From NCBI GenBank assembly GCA_009760855.2, contig WPIO01000002.1:6893001-6957000 (forward strand): DNA of 64,000 bases, written 5' to 3'. The notes beneath the pieces were generated by a model, which ran no database searches, was not told the origin of the DNA, and worked only from the letters and a program-made list of their open reading frames with translations. This DNA is from Cristatella mucedo (taxonomy: Eukaryota > Bryozoa > Phylactolaemata > Cristatellidae). Positions 23,068 to 37,156 of this stretch are shown here, in pieces. The translations under genes and the position numbers were made by a program. Positions within the stretch are counted from its first letter, which is position 1. The number at the start of each line of letters is the position of its first letter.

Positions 23068-25554
23068 CTGCAAAGCACTTAAGTCGTGTATGAATGATGC
23101 CGATGGGCGTTACTTTAAAAAGCAAAAGCGTTTCACTTCGACATCAAAACTGGTTCCTCATCGACGGAGCTGTGTTGGAATGTTCTTCCTGGCGCGATAT
23201 AGAGACGAGCGCTACGTATAACCATCCGTTATCCTAAGCCCTCGAAACGATGCATCAACCCGAATAAAAGCTAATCCCGTTCACGTCCATCGGTCCCGTA
23301 AACACGTCACGTTTCCAAAGAGCCATTTAATATTTACTAACTTAAACGCAACTGGAGCAAATAACTATCAAATTAAACACCGCATACGATTTCCGGTGAA
23401 ATTGTTAGAAACTAGGTCACTCAAGGTGCGATTACGGTTACGATCTGTAGAAATTTTACAAGACATAATTGCCTAGAACCAGCTTCCCGTCACACTATAG
23501 GATGACTACTAGTTATACTTAAAAATGGTCAAAGTCTGAATGCGTTGGGTAAGAAACGCCGGTGACTTCCTACGCCACCTTCGTGGTTTTCAGTCTACGA
23601 ACTGTCGGCAGAGGTGGCTTGGAGTATTTGCACTTTGGCCATAATCACTTACTCATCAGCACCATTCGGGGGCAGTGCACATGCCCTTGAGCCTGCAGGT
23701 GCGCGGGGAGATAGAAGAAAAGGTACAACGGGCCTTGCTCTGACTCTCACGTAGGGGCGAGGAGTTAATCATTTACGTGCCCTACTTGGTAGAGCTCTTG
23801 GCTTTTAGTGCCCTTTGAATGACACGTGCCTGATAGCTCTCAAATGTACGACCTAGAGAAAATGAGCGCTGCTGTGGCGCTTGTGTGGGAGAAACGGCTC
23901 GGAACGGATACGGCTACGGCTTCGGCTCGGAAGCTGCACGGGAGAGGTTCCTTACCGATCGCGGTGCGGCGACCGACCGCTGCTAGGATACTTCGATTCC
24001 ATCAGCTTAATTTGTTTAGTGGATCGTATACTCCACAAGTAAAATTCAATTTCGCATCTGTCACATTTGCCAGTTACGAGCCGAGCTTAGCTCGACACCA
24101 GTTAATGGCTTGCAAGCCTTACAGAAAGCTGGCTTCACTGGGAGGCTAGCGAATTTGCCACTGGATAGTGGCTTTGCCTGGCCATCAACTACCAAGTCGG
24201 GGGCATGTTCCAGCCGCTGCATGTTTGCTGCGCTGCTCTAAATGGAGGATCGGTGAGTCGAGGTCACTCGGAAAGGTCAAACTACTGTGGCTCAGCTGGC
24301 CGGTTGGGCTCGGTGAGTAGCACCTCTTCGAGGCCGTCTCTAACCGCTGCGGAGAGTTTTTCCTTTTCATTAAGAAGATTAAGGAAGAAAGTTTTTCCTT
24401 TTCATTAAGGAGATTACCAGTAGGCTTGTCCGTTTGTTCGTGTGCACTTTATGCGAGCTTAGTTGATTCAGTGTACGTTACTGGTCGAGTTACTACTAAC
24501 TGGTGGCCCTGCATGTCTTTGTGGCTGCTTTAGTATGCTGGCCTTAGAGCGATACCTGGCTGCTTTTGCAGGCTTGCCTGAGCATGACGCCATGATACCA
24601 TTTATACGTTGTTCTTAATCTCCCCGCAAAGTGGGTGCATTATCGCTTGCGATGGCCAGCCACCCAGAGCTGGGTAATTGAGAGGCTACATACGGTTTAC
24701 TCTCACTGCCTCTTCTAAAAAAATACTAGAGATCGTAGAAACCTGCAGTTTTAGTAACCAAACGTACAACTGCGGCAATCGTGTCCTTCACCACACTCAA
24801 ATTGATTATTGAACTTCTGAATATTCGAAATTTGCACACCCCAACAAATTGGCTGCTGAACCTTCAACCGGAATGAATATTGTTGCGCAAGAGAAAAATA
24901 AAACGTATGTCATCGGGAGTTGAACCCACAAAATCTGAAATCAGACGAAAGAGTAAAATTAATTTGCACATTTCGACTTCGTGGCTCTGCTGACTAGAAA
25001 GTGCAGCAATCAGCACCGATAAGTACCACAACAGCATCACTTCTCGGAGTGTCAGGAATAGCTCACGATGTTCGCGTCCCCTGCCGCAAGCATTCCTCTC
25101 TTACTTTTGCTATAACAATCGCAAAAGTGTTCCTGGCTTGCAACGGCAGGATACGGCCTGAAGCAGAACAGCCTCTTCCGGAACCGAGTCACTCTCGCTG
25201 CTTCTACCAAAAGTACGCGCTTCCTCAGCGAGGGCTTCCGTCCATACCTGCGCACATTTGGCTTCAGTCAAGATAGTGAAGATACGAAGTAAGTATTTAC
25301 TGATTCAAGTAAGTATATTTTAAGCTCGCGCTAAAAAGAACAACAAGCGCACGGTTCGTGAAAAGGAAAACAACCTGCAAACGTGGGCAGTGGATTGTAG
25401 CCAACGATTTTTCCACGCCAAGCTGTCGGTCAAGCGCTGTGCTGCCGAGTTATGTAACGAGAGAAGAAGCTGCTTTCTCGTTGTTACCCTCACCTTTGTG
25501 AACCGGATCTATGCACTAAATTCGTGCGATTTCATTTTCTACGAGTAAGCCTAA
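23068..25554. other. Intron, no assigned gene
   Basis: Contains a 31-bp direct repeat at 24,354-24,416 (AGTTTTTCCTTTTCATTAAG in both units). Also contains an exon-like minus-strand segment starting at 25,247 after GCGCAG (VWTEALAEEARTFGRSSE in phase 0), which does not fit the phase of its neighbours. No known repeat was recognised. Confidence 0.4.
24354..24416. repeat. 31-bp direct repeat
   Basis: AGTTTTTCCTTTTCATTAAG, then AAGATTA or GAGATTA, occurs twice, separated by a few bases. Confidence 0.8.
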
Positions 25555-26315
25555 TCACAACTTCAACACATACTTCTTTAAGAAGACTGCTTTCACAGCT
25601 AGCCTTCATGTCCGATCCCTATCAAAGATTATGAGCTGTCTTCCACGGTGGCCTGCAAAGCGATTAACTAGCTCCTTGGTTCTGTCTCGGCTATTTTATG
25701 GTAATTCTCTTTTGGCTGGGCAACCAAAGAAAATCCCCTAGGTCGCTGCATCTGGTCATGAATATGGCTGCGTGGTTAGCTTACAAATCCCAGAGATTTG
25801 ACCGTGTGTCTCCTTTGCTGAAATAGCTTTGAAATCTGCCGGTTGATCCACGGATACAGAGCAAAGTTCTTGCGCTGACCCACGAGGACTGCCACGGCTT
25901 GGCTCCTCCATTCCTAACTGACGTGCTGCACCAGTTTAAGCCTCTTCGTGCCCTCAGATCCTGTACGGACAATACATTAGCCGTTCCATTCCTCCGCTTA
26001 AAGGCCGTCGGCGACAGAAGCTTTAGCTCTGCAGGTCCTAGACTGTGGAACTCGCCTCCACGATTCTTACGCAACGACAACTACTCTCCTGCTGCCGGTT
26101 ATGGCTCATCCTTTCCAGCGGTCCTGAGCTGCTACTTCCATGCTACTCACTACCTCAACTGCTCTCCTGACTTCCCACTTTCTCTTTATTGCGTGAGATG
26201 AAGTCTGTTGACTACCGAATGCGTACCGAAAGCCATTTGGGCTGTGAGTTCGCTATACAAAAAATTCCCGCGTAACACTCATAGTCTATGAGGCTTTGTG
26301 GAGATACATTTAATT
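25555..26315 (+). mobile_element. LINE-B reverse-transcriptase 3' part
   Basis: Same order as the 2.5-3.25 kb copy. CACAGCTAGCCTTCATGTCC is followed by a frame encoding LHQFKPLRALRSCTDNTLAV and GDRSFSSAGPRLWNS, typical of the C-terminal segment of L2/CR1-type elements. Its 3' UTR has GAGATGAAGTCTGTTGACTA and ends ATACATTTAATT. Confidence 0.85.
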
Positions 26316-26755
26316 ACAACGACAGCGCAGCTATTATACTCGGTTATGGAACTCGAATAACTGCTGCCTTAGATAAATTGCAGAACATCGATACCAACCT
26401 AATTGTTGTTACTAAAACTCGAACCACAAAATAGTCTTCTATCTCAAAACTGGCTCAACCAGTTGCCTATCCTGTTCAAAAATGACCTTCAGCCGAGCTG
26501 CGGCACGGTCCTAATCTCGTCTGCCTACTTCAAACTGCTTTTCAGAGATCTGGGCATGCTTAGCTCAGTGCACTATTGCAAAGGAATTCAAAGCTTTTTC
26601 TGAATGGTGAATTCACCACGTCGGTCTTTTCATCTTCCGAGCTGTGAAATCATTTGAAATACTTGACCGAGCGGTGCAATATTTGACGGCCTCGAGAGCA
26701 CAGCTAAATGCAGGCAAATGTTTACGCAGCTGCTTTTAAGGATTTCCGAACTTAC

Positions 26756-26843
26756 GAGCGCTGTCCTTTGCCGGGCTTCCATCAGAAGCAGACGTGACAG
26801 ACCTCTCGTTGTCGTTATGCCCGCTACGGTTGACAGGCTCTAT
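26756..26843 (-). CDS. Small internal exon of minus-strand gene
   Basis: Strong acceptor GTGGCTTCTTTTTTAG at 26,844 and perfect donor GCTC|GTAAGT at 26,755. It has 29 codons, phase 0 in and 1 out, reading IEPVNRSGHNDNERSVTS, then ASDGSPAKDSA. It converts the phase from the 0/0 run upstream to the 1/1 run downstream, which is exactly what the chain needs, and it was found from splice signals alone. A polar, disordered peptide. Confidence 0.55.
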
Positions 26844-28058
26844 CTAAAAAAGAAGCCACGCCCAAATATTTTGGCAAATTTAACGAGATAGCAAACTATA
26901 CAATGTACGACACAGCAATTGTATTTGCTCATTTGTTCTACCTCAACGGTCTAATAGATGTATGCTTCTTCTAAAAATCCTTCGTACATGCTCTGGATGT
27001 TTGGATGAAGCTGAAAATGCCAAAGCAATCTTGGGAATGGAATTAGGCCAAGCTTAGCGCTGAAATCATTGCCAGAGTTCTTTTGTGCGTGCTGCCTTTC
27101 TTCAATCAACCGGCCTCCTCTCCTTCCTTTCTTCTATTCTTGTTTCCTCCTTCTGTTACTCCTCCTGTTCTCTCACCGGCTTTATTTTTCAGCCTCCGTG
27201 AGCTACTTTTCCATTTCCTCCTTCACCTCCTCTCCTTTCTCTGACCCTCTTCCCTCCTACACTGCCATCGTTTCACTGACCCATCAGTTGCTTCGTCTTC
27301 ATCGTATGTATGTACACGTGTCTTCGGGCGATAGAACAAAAAAAGACATTCTTTATTACCGCACGCCACGAGAATTCCTCGCACCTGATTTTTCGTTCAT
27401 CACGCGATTGCTATTCATCGCCATTCATTCCTACGATCTTAGCACGTAAAGATCAAGGAGAAATCTAGACCTGATTTTTTTTTAAATGTGACAACCAAAG
27501 TCCGATTTTTAGGGTAAGCTTGGCATGAAAGAAAGAGGAGTGACTTTAAGGAGTCTGAAGTCTAGCGAACTCACACCCAATCTTAGAGAACATGTCTCGT
27601 CTACCTGCCCAATGCTAGCACAGTGTTTAATTAACTGAGCAAGTCTCATTCAGAGCCTCAACGGGCCTGGTCTTTTACCAATCCAAATCATAAAACGGAC
27701 CTTGAATGTCTGCTCAAAAATCTTTAACCAAAGGTCAATATAAGGATGATGATTTCATAGCATAATCATAATTGCGCACAATATACGTCACGACAGTCAA
27801 CCCAGCCACATTGTAAACAAAATAAAAGAATAAACATTTAGCTGAACCAGAAGCCAGACATACGCAAAAATAAATACCCAAAAGGGATATCGTATCGCTA
27901 GAAATATAGGCGAGCGTGTGGTACCGTCCTTGGGAATTTAAACAACTATCTCCGAAAGCAAAGGCGAAATTTAAAAAACCTATTACCTACGTATGACGCC
28001 GTTTTTTAATAGAAGCGGTCATAAAAATTATGGTTACTGGCGCATGCTCCGAAATTAC
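26844..28058. other. Intron with pyrimidine-rich tract
   Basis: A CT-rich stretch at about 27,090-27,270 gives a Leu/Ser/Phe-rich plus-strand frame (27,069-27,449) that I regard as compositional. Nothing else was seen. Confidence 0.4.
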
Positions 28059-28310
28059 CTGAAGGACAGCCTCACTGCTTCTGTTGCTGGGTACTCGATC
28101 TGGTAAAGGCTCTCGACGCGTAATTTGGTCGGGATCAAGATCATTGACGGTACTGGTAAGGCATAAATTAGCTTGCCTGCAAGGCTCTTCCTTTTGTAGC
28201 ATCGGGATAGTGCCCTTAAGCTTGAAGCCCGCACCAGCAACAGCTGTTGCTTCCGGCGACGGAAGACATATTTGTCGCAGCTTGAGTAAGCTTCGACATA
28301 CGTTATCAGC
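28059..28310 (-). CDS. Internal exon of minus-strand gene
   Basis: Strong acceptor GTATCTCAATTTTGTAG at 28,311 and donor CTTCAG|GTAATT at 28,058. It has 84 codons, phase 0/0, open without interruption. The peptide has a helical start, ADNVCRSLLKLRQICLPSPE, then ATAVAGAGFKLKGTIPMLQK, then a polar end, DLDPDQITRREPLPDRVP and SSEAVLQ. It fits the phase-0 exit of 31,938-32,159. It contains the DNA palindrome GCAACAGCTGTTGC. No family is recognised. Confidence 0.6.
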
Positions 28311-28472
28311 CTACAAAATTGAGATACCTTTCAGCGCTATTTGGATCCTGGCATTTCAACAAGAGATATGACGTCTTTGGCTTGAAGATACAAAAAACTG
28401 GCTGAAACCAATTTTTTAAGTGCTTAAAATGTACGCACATGTGTTACATGACGCATGCATGCTACCTCCACC

Positions 28473-31554
<3,082 letters not shown>

Positions 31555-31665
31555 TAATTAATATATTATAATATATTACAAATTATATAGTTTAAAATAA
31601 TATAATACAATCCATAATATAATATATATATATATAATAATATAATATATAATATAAATTAATAT
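31555..31665. repeat. AT-rich TATAAT repeat
   Basis: Irregular repeats of ATATAATAT, almost free of G and C. Confidence 0.85.
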
Positions 31666-31679
31666 CGTTATGTGTAGTT

Positions 31680-31831
31680 CCTTTATATAGCACCATATGA
31701 GAACTTAATCTCTATTCAGACGCTTTACATACGCCACAAGGCTCGAGCCCGCGACATCGGTCATCAAATTCATTCACCTTGACCTTGGTTCGGCGCGAGA
31801 GCCTTAACTACTGGGCCAAGCCAGCGCGGCG
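31680..31831 (-). mobile_element. SINE-B, near full length
   Basis: Read in reverse: a tRNA-like head TTGGCCCAGTAGTTAAGG, box B in GGCTCGAGCC, then a tail GTCTGAATAGAGATTAAGTT related to the L2-like 3' end. Confidence 0.85.
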
Positions 31832-31937
31832 ATGATAAGGGCTTGCATATTCGCACTTTTAAAAATTTCCAAATTAGCAAGCAACAAGAAAGTCTGTGGA
31901 ATGAGAACACTTCAGCTTAGCTCCACTAACTACTCAC

Positions 31938-32159
31938 CGCATCTTTATCTTCCATAGTGTTCAGCCTACATTTAATCAAACCAAAAGTTGCTGCAGGGCT
32001 CACTTCTTCCTCAATGACAGAGCACTGTTTGTTCGCCGAAGGGCTGTCTTCGCACAGCGATGCGCTACTGTAGCAGTCATCTTCAAGAGACTGCAAAAGC
32101 TTGGTAACCACCAGTAGAGCGCTTCTTTGCTTCGCCTTCGACGGAAACAGTTTCGCTGG
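31938..32159 (-). CDS. Internal exon of minus-strand gene
   Basis: Acceptor GCTTGCACGATCTTGCAG at 32,160 and consensus donor GATGCG|GTGAGT at 31,937. It has 74 codons, phase 0/0: PAKLFPSKAKQRSALLVVTK, LLQSLEDDCYSSASLCED, then EEEVSPAATFGLIKCRLN and TMEDKDA. It is separated from the preceding exon by only 64 bp. This exon pair is the best-supported part of the gene, because two clean splice junctions keep one reading frame. Amphipathic helix followed by an acidic linker; family unknown. Confidence 0.68.
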
Positions 32160-32223
32160 CTGCAAGATCGTGCAAGCACGCGTGCGAGTATGGCTACGCC
32201 ATACAGCGAAAAGCGCTGCTTAC

Positions 32224-32427
32224 TTTGATTGTCCATCCCTTGAGAGATTCTGTCATTGCCGCTAGGAATGGCGCACACAGGGCTGTCCACGTGGCAGCCT
32301 CCCTAGACCGCAAGTCTGTCAAATAGGCCTCAGCCTCGCGTGCAAAGCTGTCTATGCTGCCAATCTCCACTTTGCTCTGCAGATCGTGGTGCAGCACGAG
32401 CAAGTCTGCAAGACTTTGCCTGCACTT
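32224..32427 (-). CDS. Helical internal exon of minus-strand gene
   Basis: Acceptor CGCTGGCGTTGCAG at 32,428 and donor ATCAAA|GTAAGC at 32,223. It has 68 codons, phase 0/0: KCRQSLADLLVLHHDLQSKV, SIDSFAREAEAYLTDLRS, then REAATWTALCAPFLAAMTES and LKGWTIK. The heptad-like Leu/Ala spacing suggests a helical bundle. The frame stays open further upstream (to about 32,487), so an earlier acceptor is possible. It lies downstream of a 2-kb L2-like insertion in the preceding intron. Confidence 0.66.
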
Positions 32428-33159
32428 CTGCAACGCCAGCGATGCAGCAGCTCTCGTTTTTTGCCCAAGGGTAAGAGGCTCGCTTTAAACGACCCCTAGG
32501 TCGTAGGGTGGACCACGGAGGCATATGAATAGCACCTGGATAGAGATTGGGTTCGCTAAACGCGGATGTATATAAATTACGTATAACTTTTTGATTTTTT
32601 TCAAATGTGAAAGCAAAGAGGCTATTCTGACCGTGGGCGCTGGGCTTGGAGGCTACAGCACCTCCCTCTCCTTAGCCGGCAGCCTCCTTCAGCCAACACC
32701 ATCGTTGGTCGACTCGGACACAGTTCAGCTTCACAATGACGTATACATTCCTGGTTACGCCTACAATTCTGGCTCTACTTTCTATTTTGGCGTGCTTGAA
32801 TATCTCGCGAACCTCATCTTTGTGAAGAATTGGGCATAGAGTCATGATCTACAACAGTGCTGCGGCTGGTTTGCACCAAACGCCATTCTATTCTCGTTGT
32901 AAATTTGTTATTTAGGAAAACAGACATTTTTTCACAGTCGTACAACATTTAATCAAAAATGTCTGGCCAAGCATCCGCACTTTTCGGCGGGATAATGATG
33001 GCAACCGAGTACAGCTTCTCTACAAGCAAGAACTCTTTGCCCAATTTTTGCAGCATATGGCTGCCATGAGTCACTAATTTAATGACTGGTCTTCATTATC
33101 TTCGATTAGAAATTGCAGGTCATTAAAGTTTTAACCAAGGATTGTTGAATCACAGATGC

Positions 33160-35196
33160 ACAATCAAAAAATGCTGATGTCGCCGATCAACCATCTCCTC
33201 AACCGCTCCCAGATTAGCTCCTAAGCTGATGATCCTTGTGACGATCTAGACAATCGCTTCTCTCGATTCTTTTCCCAGAAAAATGACAAGATCAGGGAGT
33301 ACATTCCTGCGATGAGAGCATCCCTCTAGAATGCTGTCCCCAGATTCCTGGCTGCACCTCAAAGTCTACATTTAAGCAAGTCACTAGTGATCTCGTCCTG
33401 AAGTTCATATCTCAATCAATGAAGACAACAAGTCCTTTGGACCCTATTCCCACTTTCCTGCTCCTACGTTGCATTAATCTGCTGCGGCCATGCATAACTA
33501 ACATCATTAATATGTAATTAGCCTCAGGTCATGTCCCAGCACTTTTTAAAAAAGCTTTAGTCAGGCCACTTCTCAAGAAAGCGACACTCGACCAAGAGAA
33601 TTTGAGCAACTGCCGATCAGTCTCCCTTCTACCATTCCTATCAAAGACACTGGAACGGGTCATGGCGGACCAGCTGAACTCATATATTGAAACTTCAAAC
33701 CTTGCTAGTAAGTTTCAGTCTGGCTTTAGAGCTAATCACTGCAAAGAATCAGTATTTCTTTGGGTGTACAACGACCTACTTAGGAATGCAGACATGGGTA
33801 GAGTATCTCTGCTTGTTTTGCTCGATCTTTCGGCAGCTTTTGATACCATCGATCACAAAGTTCTTCTAGAGCGCCTCTCATCTCGCCTGGGTATCACTGG
33901 CACTGCTATGCAATGGTTCAGGTCCTATCTCAGTGAGAGACTCCAGAGTATTGACGTGAATTGATAAAGATCATCTGTGGTACCTCTGAAATATGGGGTA
34001 CCTCAGGGCTCCGTGCTAGGTCCGGTTCTTTTCACGGTTTATACTCTCCCTCTTGCTGATGTGATTGGCCAGAACAATCTAGGCTTTCACTTTTATGCGG
34101 ATGGGTGACACTCAGCTGTACCTTTGCTTTGATCCCTCCAAGCCTTCAAGAACCTCGAATTCTCTCAACTCTCTTGCTGCAAGTATTGATGACATCCACA
34201 CATGGATGGCAGCAAAGTTTCCTAAACTAAACGATGATAAAAACTAACTTATTAGTTATGGGCAAACCCAGTGTGATTCAGAAACTGGAAAGGCTAACGC
34301 TCAAAATTGGCTCTGCCAGCATATCTCCTGTTGAATCAGCTCAAAAGCTAGGTGTCATGTTCCAAAGTGACCTCTCATTAGACGACCACATCAGCTCCAC
34401 AATCAAGTCTGCCTACTTTCAGATACATAGCATTGCTAGAATTTGGGCTTGTTTAAGTTAGGATACCACGTCTAAGTTGGTCTATGCATTCGTGACATCC
34501 CGTCTTGACTTCTATAACTCACTGCTTGCTGGCCTACTGGTGTGCAATCAGGTGCTTACAGCTGGTGTAAAACTCTGCAGCTAGGCTTGCCTGTCGTGAG
34601 CGTCGCAGTTGCTACATCACACCACTTCTCGCCGACCTGCACTGGCTACCTGCCAAGCAATGGACCGACTTCAGGGTTTTTTCGCTCACTTTTAGGTCAC
34701 TTCATTCTTTGGCTCCAGCCTATCTCTCAGATCTGCTCCTCCACCAGGCCAAGCATCAGACCACCCGCTTTTCGGAATCCAACAGTTTATCAATACCTCG
34801 TACAAACTTCAAATCCTTTGGAGACGGTGCATTTAGTTCGCATGCTCCCAAAGCCTGGAACTCCCTCCCGACCTGCGTCAGAACATCCCCTGACCTGACC
34901 ACATTTAAAAGGAACTTAAAAACACACCTATTTAGGACAGCATTTATTGGGTCCCTGTGATTCGTCCTTCACGTGCTTATGCGTGCTGACACTGTGCCTG
35001 CTGCCACTAACCACATTTGCATGCTGACCCTTTGCATGTCACCCCTAAACATGTTATTCATGTTCTTTATCAAGCATGATATTACTCACCACTCAATCGT
35101 GTTTCCCTTTGCAGCAAATGTAAAGCACCTAGAAAGAGATTGAGTTTTCCGAGGGCGCTTTATCAAGTGCATTATTATTTTTATTATTATTCTGTC
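33160..35196 (+). mobile_element. L2-like LINE, longest copy
   Basis: About 2.0 kb covering much of the reverse-transcriptase ORF and the 3' UTR, inserted antisense in an intron. Recognisable blocks are NLSNCRSVSLLPFLSKTLER, FQSGFRANHCKESVF, LLVLLDLSAAFDTIDHKVLL and the catalytic region, which reads FYADG followed by a frameshift instead of YADD. Then come LVMGKPSV, TTSKLVYAFVTSRLDFYNS and the C-terminal APAYLSDLLLHQAKHQTTR. It ends with AAAGAGATTGAGTTTTCCGA and (ATT)n. Several stops and frameshifts make it inactive. No endonuclease domain is seen, so it is 5'-truncated. Confidence 0.95.
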
Positions 35197-36296
35197 TGCC
35201 GACTGTAGGTAGCTTCATAGCAGAAGAAGCCATGCAGACTAGGCAGCAGCACGCTTCCCCGCAGGCCACGTGCTTCATTGCTGTCTCGTGCTGTGCGGCC
35301 TCTGACCCGTGGTCTCCGGCCTGGCTAAGCACCGCGTCATCTTCCTCCGTGGACTTGAATGCAATTGACCTTCCGCTGGCTTCCGGAAGGCCTGCGATGC
35401 TTGATATCGGTAGAGTGTACAAATAAATTTGAGCCGTAAGTACACGGTGAAATTGAATTCGTCTAGTGTAGCCCCACGTGGGTGGGAGGAAAGAGAAGAA
35501 TGAAGTGTGTTCTCAGGAACGCCATAAAAAAGGGTGGGGCAAGGAAGCTCGTTGAAAGTGGCGCGGCATTGTGGGAGTAGATCCTGAGTTAGAGGGCTTT
35601 GCTTACCTTTGATAACGCTTACCTCTGCTCTTACCTTTGCTTACACGAGCAAATCTAAAGCAGACCACTTACCTTCTCGAGCCGAAACCCGGACGTGCTG
35701 CCTGAATACCTACCTCTGTGTACGCTCTTTACGCAGGTAGTGCCCCACATTAGTCGTAGCTTGGGCTCTGCGGTCGTTTTGACATGCAGCACTGCGCTGG
35801 TAGTTAAAAAAAGAGTCTGTTTCTCGTTGTGCACGTGAAACTGCTATCGTATCGCGTCTTCTTCTTCTTCCCCACGGCCAGTGCGGTTGCCTGCCAACGC
35901 TTTTCCGGCCTTGGTGGGAAGGAGTTTTTTGGAAACTTGCAAGCTTTCATGCACCTTCAATGGACCTCAAGCACTGACTCGACCGATTCGGATGTGTGCT
36001 TTTGCAATGCGACTTGCATTGCATCCCGGCAGAACTACAGTCATCCACTTTGTGTCTGTGCACTTGGCGCGTCTCTATTCTATCGTGCAGACTGCTCAGA
36101 TCAGCTAAAGTGCTGTTGGGCCTTGGTTCTGCGTTTGTGCTCGCCAAGCCGCTCGGTGCTTTCGCTTGGATTCGGCTGCCGCGTTTAGTCGAACGCTGCT
36201 GCTACATCTAGGCCTAAGGTTGGGGGCGGGGACCCGCAATGCTCGGTAGCCGCGCGAACGGCATTAGACGCTGGCAATGGCTGGCTTGCGTACTAC
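35197..36296. other. Intron, GC-richer patch
   Basis: Open frames on both strands at 35,129-35,426 and on plus at 35,829-36,211. The minus one (SIAGLPEASGRSIAFKSTEE) is protein-like, but I found no acceptable donor. No repeat was recognised. Confidence 0.35.
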
Positions 36297-36440
36297 CGAC
36301 TCCAGCCTTTCTGTTTGGCTGATGTCAGCCATCTCCATGGCTCGGCTCCATTCCTCTTTCTGTTCTGCTCTCCACGCCTTATACTCAAGTGTAATCTTGT
36401 CCCTGTGGTACTGCACTCGCTCCTGGCAGACCTTATCCAG
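36297..36440 (-). CDS. Charged helical exon of minus-strand gene
   Basis: Textbook acceptor CTATACTTCTTTGCAG at 36,441. It has 48 codons, phase 0/0, to donor GAGTCG|GTAGTA at 36,296, which is only fair. The peptide is strongly helical: LDKVCQERVQYHRDKITLEY, KAWRAEQKEEWSRAMEM, then ADISQTERLES, consistent with a coiled coil. If the donor were missed, the frame would end at a stop about 33 bp on. A (TA)n array sits just upstream in the intron. Confidence 0.55.
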
Positions 36441-36464
36441 CTGCAAAGAAGTATAGATACATAT

Positions 36465-36589
36465 GTATATATCTTATAATATGTAAATAATTAATAGTAT
36501 ATATATATATCATAAATAATATACACATTATATATAATATATCTTATACTAGATACCTTATAATATATATATATATATATAATTATAAT

Positions 36590-36625
<36 letters not shown>
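36465..36625. repeat. (TA)n and AT-rich array
   Basis: Several blocks of TATATA with ATAATATA interruptions. Confidence 0.92.
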
Positions 36626-36626
<1 letters not shown>

Positions 36627-36836
36627 ACTAATGCAATCCACGGTAAGAACTGTGCTTGAAGCCAAGAAGTCACTGTTTTGCTTTTTTTTTAGCTCTCCGT
36701 TTACATTGAGCTTACTTTACTAGCGCCTCACGCCCAATATAGGTGACACACCCGAGCGACAAAGTGCCCCATAAATACTCTCTCTAGGTTATCGGCGGTT
36801 GGTGGGATACACCATAGCCGACTATGCAATACAATA

Positions 36837-36980
36837 ATTCATTTGCATAGCTCACTAAGAGAAGTTGATCTTTATTCACGAGCTTCACATATGCCACGGG
36901 GCTCGAGCCCACGACCTGGGTCATCAAATTCATTCGCCTTGACCTTGGTTCGAGGCGAACATCTTAGCCACTGGGCCAAA
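36837..36980 (-). mobile_element. SINE-B, near full length
   Basis: Read in reverse it begins TTTGGCCCAGTGGCTAAGAT (box-A like), has box B in GGGCTCGAGCCC, then GTGAAGCTCGTGAATAAAGA and an ATTTGCAAATG-like end. Its 5' end abuts the 5' end of a SINE-A. Confidence 0.9.
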
Positions 36981-37156
36981 AGCCGTGATGGCACACTAGG
37001 TAAGGCGGTTGCTTTCACGACCTCGGTCCCGATGTCATGGGTTCGATTCCTGCGGTGGGCGATCCTTTATAGCCACTGCAAGCGGTGGCGATAGCCGTAA
37101 AGGCTCTTCTGTCGTTATACAAAAAGAGGCTGTTAAATCAGCTAGGATTTATATTT
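36981..37156 (+). mobile_element. SINE-A, full length
   Basis: It begins AGCCGTGATGGCACACTAGG, has perfect box B GGTTCGATTCC, body GCCACTGCAAGCGGTGG, and tail TCAGCTAGGATTTATA(T)n. Confidence 0.95.

Noticed and set aside
25001-25276. Exon at 25,247 downward on the minus strand (VWTEALAEEARTFGRSSE)
   Set aside because: Good-looking acceptor and peptide, but its phase 0 does not fit neighbours that need phase 1, and its donor is weak.
35129-35426. Minus-strand frame with SIAGLPEASGRSIAFKSTEE
   Set aside because: Protein-like composition but no acceptable donor, and one end runs into the L2-like tail.
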